Origin: Comamonadaceae bacterium
Lineage (GTDB): Bacteria; Pseudomonadota; Gammaproteobacteria; Burkholderiales; Burkholderiaceae_C
DNA: 10,881 nt
Direction of reading: 5' to 3'
Assembly: GCA_947494405.1 (NCBI GenBank)
Contig: CANLWQ010000040.1
Location: forward strand, 1-10,881
The notes below the pieces were generated by a model that saw only the letters and a program-made list of their open reading frames with translations, ran no database searches and was not told the DNA's origin. A program made the position numbers and the translations under genes. Shown here piece by piece: positions 6,636 through 10,881 of this stretch (position 1 is the first letter of the stretch; each line of letters starts with the position of its first letter).

Positions 6636-7316
6636 TCAAGCCGTGGCTTGTAAATCGGCAGGCCACTTCAGTTGATGACCGGTACGCTCAGCCAGCGCTT
6701 GAATATCTTCTGGCGTGTCCACATCGGTGCGGTAGCGCAGATTGGCGCTGACCCAGGCATGCACTTGGTCGGGATGCGCCGATTGCCACTGGCGGCAACC
6801 GATGTTGGCATGACCCGCCAAGATCTGCTCTCGAACCACGGCGCTGAACATCACCGGGTTACCCGGCAAGCCATCCACCGTGGGTTGCACCACCTGCGTG
6901 TATTCGGGCCGTTTTTTGTAAGCGCCAATCAAGTCGTTGATGTCTTGTGAGTTGATCAAGGGCTGGTCGGCCAGCGCCACCAGTACGGCATCAAGTTTGG
7001 GCGACAGTGCTTGCAAGCCTAGGCGCAGCGAGGACACTTGTCCGGCGTCGGGATCGGGGTTGCGCACCAGAGTGACCGGAAACTCTTTGACCGCTTCTTC
7101 AATGCGCTCGGCATAGTGGCCCAGCACCACAACCACCTCGTCCATGCCTGCGCCCGACAGCGCAATCAGCTGGCGGCGAATCAGCGGTACACCCCCTAAC
7201 TCAAGCAGGCTTTTGGGGCGCTGCCCCATGCGCGAGCCCGAACCCGCTGCCAACAGCACCGCGCCCACCGCCAAGCGGCTGTACAAACCACCTCCGCCTT
7301 TGAGAATGCAACCCAT
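6636..7316 (-). CDS. mocA: Molybdenum cofactor cytidylyltransferase (MocA-type NTP transferase)
   Basis: MocA joins CMP from CTP to molybdopterin, making the cytosine dinucleotide cofactor used by xanthine-oxidase-family enzymes such as CO dehydrogenase. The 226-residue product has the nucleotide-binding signature LAAGSGSRMGQRPK at 22-35; LAAG rather than LAGG points to the CTP-using MocA branch instead of GTP-using MobA. Also visible are GQVSSLRLGL (92-101), the metal-binding aspartate in VALADQPL (D117), GLPGNPVMF (149-157) and YRTDVDTPEDI (195-205). Start 7316 is chosen because GGAGG lies 6 nt upstream (7323-7327), inside the end of the coxF-like gene; it leaves a 2-nt gap after that gene. 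The frame is open to 7334. A glycine-rich stretch (ILKGGGGLYSR) before the Rossmann strand is longer than I expect for the family. Operon position after the XdhC-family gene supports the role. Confidence 0.9.
   Translation of the reverse strand: MGCILKGGGGLYSRLAVGAVLLAAGSGSRMGQRPKSLLELGGVPLIRRQLIALSGAGMDEVVVVLGHYAERIEEAVKEFPVTLVRNPDPDAGQVSSLRLGLQALSPKLDAVLVALADQPLINSQDINDLIGAYKKRPEYTQVVQPTVDGLPGNPVMFSAVVREQILAGHANIGCRQWQSAHPDQVHAWVSANLRYRTDVDTPEDIQALAERTGHQLKWPADLQATA
6637..6650. repeat. Perfect 6-bp inverted repeat at the mocA/oxygenase junction
   Basis: CAAGCC-GT-GGCTTG covers the last mocA codons and stop region and ends 4 nt before the oxygenase ATG (6632). In mRNA it can form a 5-bp stem with a 4-nt loop right where the ribosome would bind. 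It may be chance, a translation-coupling structure or a protein site. Confidence 0.45.
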
Positions 7317-7318
7317 GT

Positions 7319-8176
7319 TCAGCCTCCACAGCAAGATGATTTGGCGGCAATGGCCACCGCCGACACCGCATCAGCCGCTTCGCTGGGGTGCCCGCGCCGC
7401 GCCGCCACCACCGAGCTGAGCACAGACAGGGCAATTTCTTCGGGGGTTTGGGCACCTATGAATTCGCCCGCAGGCGCTACGATGCGCGCCACTGCGCCAG
7501 CGTCTTCGCCACTGGCTACCAAGCTGCTGCGCAGCACGCTGGCTTTTTTGGCGCTGGCGACAAACCACAAGCCCTGCGGCTGTAGCGCCAAAGCAGCCTT
7601 GAGGCCTTGCAGATCGCGCCGACCTTGGGTGGCCACCACCACAAACGGCGTCGAGCTCAGTTGCGCGCTCACAGCGGCCACATCATCGCTGGACAAGACA
7701 GCGTCGGCATCGGGAAAGTCACCTGCTTGCGCTGCATGGGCCACCACCGCCACTCGCAAGCCCACACGCGGAGCCAAGCTCACCAAGGCACGCGCCACCG
7801 GCGAATCGCCCACCACGGCTAATGTGGCTGAGGGTAAAACTGGGTCGATGAACAATTCGAGTGTGCCTCCCGAGTGGCAGGCCATGCCGAACTCAAGCAC
7901 CTCACCCAAATCGCGTTCAGCGCTTTCTTCCGAGGGGGAAATACGAATTTTGCGCGGTTGCCCATCAAGCAGGGCGCTTCGCACGGTTTTGAGAACAGCC
8001 GGTTGTGCGCAACCGCCGCCTATCCAGCCGTGGATTTGGCCATCAGCCATGACCACAGCTTTGTCACCGGCTTTGCCCGAGGTAGGGGCTTGCGCACTCA
8101 ACACAGTGACCAAGGCAAAGGCCTGATCTTCGCTGTGCAGCCGTGCGGCTTGGGTGATCCATTCGTGGCGGTTCAT
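7319..8176 (-). CDS. coxF: XdhC/CoxI-family molybdoenzyme maturation protein (CoxF-like)
   Basis: XdhC-family proteins bind molybdenum cofactor, protect it while it is sulfurated, and insert it into xanthine-oxidase-family enzymes; CoxF is the paralogue encoded after coxE in cox clusters. The 285-residue product has an N-terminal XdhC_CoxI domain (about 10-110) with VTVLSAQAPTSGKAGDKAVV, the WIGGGCAQP signature (51-59, C56) and FGMACHSGG (96-104, C100). A Rossmann-like C-terminal domain starts near 118 (LAVVGDSPVARALVSLA) and carries FVVVATQGRRD (178-188) and GEFIGAQTPEEIALSVL (237-253). It ends in SCCGG. The start is supported by AAGGAG 6 nt upstream. The gap to coxE is 23 nt, the largest in the cox block. 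The name coxF rests on order and family; a general XdhC/CoxI label is safer. Confidence 0.88.
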   Translation of the reverse strand: MNRHEWITQAARLHSEDQAFALVTVLSAQAPTSGKAGDKAVVMADGQIHGWIGGGCAQPAVLKTVRSALLDGQPRKIRISPSEESAERDLGEVLEFGMACHSGGTLELFIDPVLPSATLAVVGDSPVARALVSLAPRVGLRVAVVAHAAQAGDFPDADAVLSSDDVAAVSAQLSSTPFVVVATQGRRDLQGLKAALALQPQGLWFVASAKKASVLRSSLVASGEDAGAVARIVAPAGEFIGAQTPEEIALSVLSSVVAARRGHPSEAADAVSAVAIAAKSSCCGG

Positions 8177-8182
8177 GGCGAT

Positions 8183-8188
8183 CTCCTT
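8183..8188 (-). promoter_or_regulatory. Strong ribosome binding site of the coxF-like gene
   Basis: AAGGAG on the minus strand, 6 nt before the ATG at 8176, in the 23-nt gap after the coxE-type gene. It is the strongest Shine-Dalgarno match I found in this operon, consistent with independent initiation here, whereas most other junctions in the run are overlaps. Confidence 0.7.
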
Positions 8189-8199
8189 GAATTCAAAGT

Positions 8200-9384
8200 T
8201 CAGTGCAACACATGCCTAGCGGCCATCAGGTCGGCCAAGCTGGCAAAGGGCACAAACCGCTCTATGCAGCGGCGAGCCTGTTGTACAGCAGCGGCGGCAG
8301 GCACTTGGCGCGTGGGGTGAAACCAAGTGATGCGCGCACCGCGTGCGCGCACTTCTTGCAGTGCAGCGTAAAGCAATTCTGGCGCGTCGGTGTCAAAGCC
8401 GTCGGAAAACACCCACACACGCGAGCCCCGATGGAGCTGAGCGCGTGCATGGCGTCGGGCAAAGTCTTGCACACTGGCCGCGATGCGCGTGCCGCCACCA
8501 AACCCTGCAGTGACGGCGTTGACCTTTTCCTGAATGGATGGGGTGTCACGCTGCATATAAGAAGTGACTTCGGCCAAGCGGGTATGAAAGACAAACACGC
8601 GGGCATCTGCCTCCAACGCAAAGGCGCGGGCCACGCGCAAAAACAGCGCAGCATGCGACTCCATGGAGCGGCTGACATCGGCCAAGATGAACAGGCGCGG
8701 CGGCTCTGTGCGTTTGACTTTCCAAGCCGGCTGCATCAACTCGCCGCCCCAGGCCACGCTGCGGCGCAGGGTCTGGCGTAAATCGAGGCGCTGGCCACGC
8801 GGGGCCACGCGCCAGCGGCGGGTGGGGCGGGGCTGGAGTTTGGCGGTGATTTGGCGCGCCAGTTGTTGCAAGGCGCTGAGTTCTTGCGGCATCCACATCT
8901 GGCCATCGCGCTGGTGCAAGGCCTCGGTGCGGCTGGCGCCGCCTTGGGCGCGGGGCGTGCCAGCGTTGTTTTCGTCTAGACCAACGGCGGGCATATCGCT
9001 CGCAGTTGGGGGCGCAGCCTGCGGGCCGCCGGTTTGGGTGTTGGGTTGTTGGGCCGCGTCCATCTGATCATGCAAGGCTTGCACACTTTGGCGCAGGTTG
9101 CGACTGGGCCGGGTTTGGCCGCTGACTTTGACGCCGCCGCGCAGTTTCTCGGGGTGCCAAAACCGCTCGTAAACATCTGGCCAGAGTTTCCATTCGCGCT
9201 GGCTGTGGCAGGCAATGGCACGCCAAGCCGCTTGAAGGGGTTTTTCTTGTAAAGGGCCAAATTGCAAGGCCGCTTGCAGCATGGCCTGCTGTTCGGCTAC
9301 CCCGACTGTCAGGCCGTGCTCGCGCAGCAGCCCCGCAAAACCCGCCAGTCGCTCAGAGGGCATGGTGGCCGGGGTGTCTTTCAT
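8200..9384 (-). CDS. coxE: VWA-domain protein of the CoxE family
   Basis: CoxE-type proteins carry a von Willebrand A domain and act with the MoxR-type ATPase CoxD; in Afipia (Oligotropha) carboxidovorans they are needed to mature the Mo-S-Cu centre of CO dehydrogenase, with CoxE linked to copper insertion. The 394-residue product has an N-terminal helical part (about 10-100; LLREHGLTVGVAEQQAML, WKLWPDVYERFWHPEKL), a variable Gln/Pro/Gly-rich linker (about 108-165), and PRPTRRWRVAPRGQRLDLRQTLRRSV leading into the VWA domain (about 230-394). MIDAS residues are intact: DVSRS at 236-240, T299 in GGGTR, and D328 in SDGFD. The ATG overlaps the coxD stop by 4 nt (ATGA), so the pair is probably translationally coupled. 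No signal peptide is seen; it should be cytoplasmic. Confidence 0.92.
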   Translation of the reverse strand: MKDTPATMPSERLAGFAGLLREHGLTVGVAEQQAMLQAALQFGPLQEKPLQAAWRAIACHSQREWKLWPDVYERFWHPEKLRGGVKVSGQTRPSRNLRQSVQALHDQMDAAQQPNTQTGGPQAAPPTASDMPAVGLDENNAGTPRAQGGASRTEALHQRDGQMWMPQELSALQQLARQITAKLQPRPTRRWRVAPRGQRLDLRQTLRRSVAWGGELMQPAWKVKRTEPPRLFILADVSRSMESHAALFLRVARAFALEADARVFVFHTRLAEVTSYMQRDTPSIQEKVNAVTAGFGGGTRIAASVQDFARRHARAQLHRGSRVWVFSDGFDTDAPELLYAALQEVRARGARITWFHPTRQVPAAAAVQQARRCIERFVPFASLADLMAARHVLH

Positions 9385-10355
9385 ACGGCGACCTGCGGCT
9401 GGGCTGCGCCCTTTTCGGCCACCCCCACAGAACGTCGCCCTTCCACCAGTTGGCGCAGGCGATCAGACCCCATCAAAAAGCGGTCTTCTCGGGTTTTCAG
9501 CAAGCAGCCTAAAGTGCCCAACACGCTCGCCATGTCTTCGGGCAAGTTGTTGTGACCCAACTTGAACAAAGCGCTGACCCAGTCCAAGGTTTCGGCGATG
9601 CCGGGAATCTTGGCCAAGTCTTCACGGCGCAGGCGTTGCACAAACTGAACCGCCTCTTCCACCAAATGGCTGTCGGCCTGCGGCAAAGCGCTTTTGACGA
9701 TGGCGATCTCGCGCGCCAGCGTTGGGTAATCGAGGTAATGGTAGAGGCAGCGACGGCGCAGCGCGTCGGACAACTCTCGGGTGCCGTTGCTGGTGAGTAT
9801 GACTTGCGGAATGTGGGTGGCGCAAAGCGTGCCGATTTCGGGCACGGTGATTTGGTAATCGGCCAGCACTTCGAGCAAAAAAGCTTCAAAGGCTTCGTCG
9901 GCGCGGTCGATCTCATCGATCAGCAACACGCAAGGACCGGTCTGGCTGATGGCGCGCAGCAAGGGGCGCTCGAGCAAATACTCGCGGCTGAACAAGTCGG
10001 CTTCGCGCACGCGGGCTGCGCCATCTTGATTAACGCCTTTTGGGGCTGCTTCATTCAAGCGAATCGCCATCAACTGGCGACCATAGTTCCATTCGTAAGC
10101 GGCTTGCGCCAGGTCCAAGCCTTCAAAGCACTGCAGGCGAACCAGAGTGGCACCTTGAGATTGGGCCAAGGCGGTGGCCAGAGCGGTTTTACCCACACCG
10201 GCGTCGCCTTCAATCAACAAGGGCCGCTGCAGCGCAGACGCCAGCCACACGGTGGTGGCCAAATCTTCATCAGCCAAATAGCCCGAGACTTGCAGCCGTT
10301 CGCGCAGCAAACGCTCCTCGGCAGCAGGCTGCGCGGACAGGCCTTGCGTGGTCAT
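9381..10355 (-). CDS. coxD: MoxR-family AAA+ ATPase (CoxD-like)
   Basis: CoxD is a MoxR-type AAA+ chaperone ATPase required to build the active-site sulfur and copper of CO dehydrogenase. The 324-residue product shows Walker A GDAGVGKT (50-57, K56), Walker B LLIDEID (144-150), sensor 1 around N190 (LTSNGTRELSDAL) and the arginine run RRRC (200-203) that would supply the arginine finger. LQCFEGLDLAQAAYEWNYGR (74-93) after Walker A is typical of the CoxD/CbbQ-like MoxR branch. Start 10355 is preferred to the open-frame limit at 10409 because AGAAGG lies 7 nt upstream (10363-10368) and the junction then reads coxG stop, 2 nt, ATG. The gene overlaps coxE by 4 nt. A MoxR plus VWA pair can serve other targets, but the CoxG, XdhC and MocA neighbours point to a molybdoenzyme. 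Confidence 0.92.
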   Translation of the reverse strand: MTTQGLSAQPAAEERLLRERLQVSGYLADEDLATTVWLASALQRPLLIEGDAGVGKTALATALAQSQGATLVRLQCFEGLDLAQAAYEWNYGRQLMAIRLNEAAPKGVNQDGAARVREADLFSREYLLERPLLRAISQTGPCVLLIDEIDRADEAFEAFLLEVLADYQITVPEIGTLCATHIPQVILTSNGTRELSDALRRRCLYHYLDYPTLAREIAIVKSALPQADSHLVEEAVQFVQRLRREDLAKIPGIAETLDWVSALFKLGHNNLPEDMASVLGTLGCLLKTREDRFLMGSDRLRQLVEGRRSVGVAEKGAAQPQVAV

Positions 10356-10357
10356 GC

Positions 10358-10881
10358 TCAGGCCTTCTTGCCGAGCAAGCCACCCAACCAGCTTTTGACC
10401 AAGGACCAAAAAATAGCCAAGCCGTTGATCTCTTTAGCCACCACGGGTGCCCTTGCAGAGGCACCATTAGGTGATGGGTCAGAGGATGTGCCATCCGCGG
10501 TCGGCAAAGTGAGTGCGGTTTGACGAAAGTTCTCGACAAACTGCGCCAGCAACATATCCGACACCTGCACCATCATGCGCCCGCCGAACTGAGCAAACTT
10601 GCCGTTCACAATAACAGCCGCTTGGCCGTTGAGCACGCAGTGCGCAGGGTTGCTGGGGTCGGCGCTGATGATGGCCGTCAGGTCCATGGAGGCCGACGAG
10701 CCGCCCTTGTCTGCCCCCTTGCCGCGCAAGACCATTTTGCGTTCGCTGGCTACCGCTTCGATCACGTCCACCGTGCCGCCAAACTGGGCCACAGCGGGGC
10801 CCACTTTAACCTTGACCGCGCCTTTGTACGAAGTGTCAGACAGTTGTTCGGTGATTTCCGCGCCTGGCATGCAACTGGCCA
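10358..10881 (-). CDS. coxG: CoxG-family SRPBCC protein (partial, 5' end outside window)
   Basis: The frame is open to the right window edge, so the N-terminus is missing; the methionine at 10870 is internal (the preceding codons read A-S-C, as in the family's C-x-PG region). CoxG proteins adopt the SRPBCC/START-like hydrophobic-pocket fold; CoxG is reported to attach CO dehydrogenase to the membrane and, in mycobacteria, to carry menaquinone to it. Recognisable blocks: MPGAEITEQ, YKGAVKVKVGPAVAQFGG, LRGKGADKGGSSASMDL, GKFAQFGGRMMVQVSDMLLAQFVENF. A low-complexity linker (PTADGTSSDPSPNGASARAP) leads to a hydrophobic, probably amphipathic C-terminal tail EINGLAIFWSLVKSWLGGLLGKKA-like in length, ending in lysines, consistent with a membrane anchor. 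It lies 2 nt upstream of coxD. Only the N-terminal quarter or so is unseen. Confidence 0.9.
   Translation of the reverse strand, partial: ASCMPGAEITEQLSDTSYKGAVKVKVGPAVAQFGGTVDVIEAVASERKMVLRGKGADKGGSSASMDLTAIISADPSNPAHCVLNGQAAVIVNGKFAQFGGRMMVQVSDMLLAQFVENFRQTALTLPTADGTSSDPSPNGASARAPVVAKEINGLAIFWSLVKSWLGGLLGKKA

Noticed and set aside
8975..9065. Low-complexity region in coxE considered as a frameshift scar
   Set aside because: The frame is continuous with conserved sequence on both sides; a variable Gln/Pro/Gly-rich linker before the VWA domain is common in this family.
9552..10523. Long plus-strand open frame opposite coxD and the end of coxG
   Set aside because: It is antisense to genes with intact Walker and MIDAS-partner motifs; its translation has no recognisable domain. 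Long antisense frames are expected in GC-rich coding DNA.

Overview
The window looks like chromosomal DNA from a betaproteobacterium, most likely Burkholderiales and close to Comamonadaceae (Rhodoferax/Limnohabitans/Polaromonas-like). The reasons are moderately high GC, with stretches I counted lying mostly at 55-65%, the block proB / rppH / proS / lytic transglycosylase, and a prmC-grxD pair. The genus is inference. I see no tRNA, rRNA, CRISPR array, insertion sequence or phage gene, and coding density is very high: no gene-free stretch exceeds about 110 bases.

Left part (1-3628). The 3' end of proB (glutamate 5-kinase, PUA domain) runs into rppH (RNA pyrophosphohydrolase), which is convergent; the two stop codons share one TTAA. 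rppH and proS (prolyl-tRNA synthetase) are divergent across a 111-base spacer that holds a plausible rppH promoter. proS is followed 32 bases later by an exported SLT-fold lytic transglycosylase. This gene meets the minus-strand operon head-on at a terminator hairpin at 3640-3655.

Right part (3646-10881). Every gene is on the minus strand and packed like one transcription unit. Read in the direction of transcription it is: coxG (cut by the window edge), 2 nt, coxD-type MoxR AAA+ ATPase, 4-nt overlap, coxE-type VWA protein, 23 nt, coxF/XdhC-family protein, 2 nt, mocA-type molybdopterin cytidylyltransferase, 3 nt, a 2OG-Fe(II) oxygenase-like protein, 8-nt overlap, an unrecognised protein with about 11-12 membrane segments, 4-nt overlap, prmC, about 50 nt with a weak terminator-like hairpin, then grxD.

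How the genes work together. CoxG/D/E/F plus MocA are the accessory set for a molybdenum hydroxylase of the aerobic CO dehydrogenase type: cytosine dinucleotide cofactor synthesis (MocA), cofactor handling (XdhC/CoxF), metal-sulfur centre maturation (CoxD/CoxE), and membrane or quinone coupling (CoxG). The structural subunits (CoxM, CoxS, CoxL types) are not in the window and are expected beyond its right edge. The least explained part is the oxygenase and polytopic membrane protein pair, placed between this cluster and the housekeeping genes prmC and grxD. It is the best candidate for something undescribed, either as extra parts of the molybdoenzyme system or as passengers of a rearrangement.
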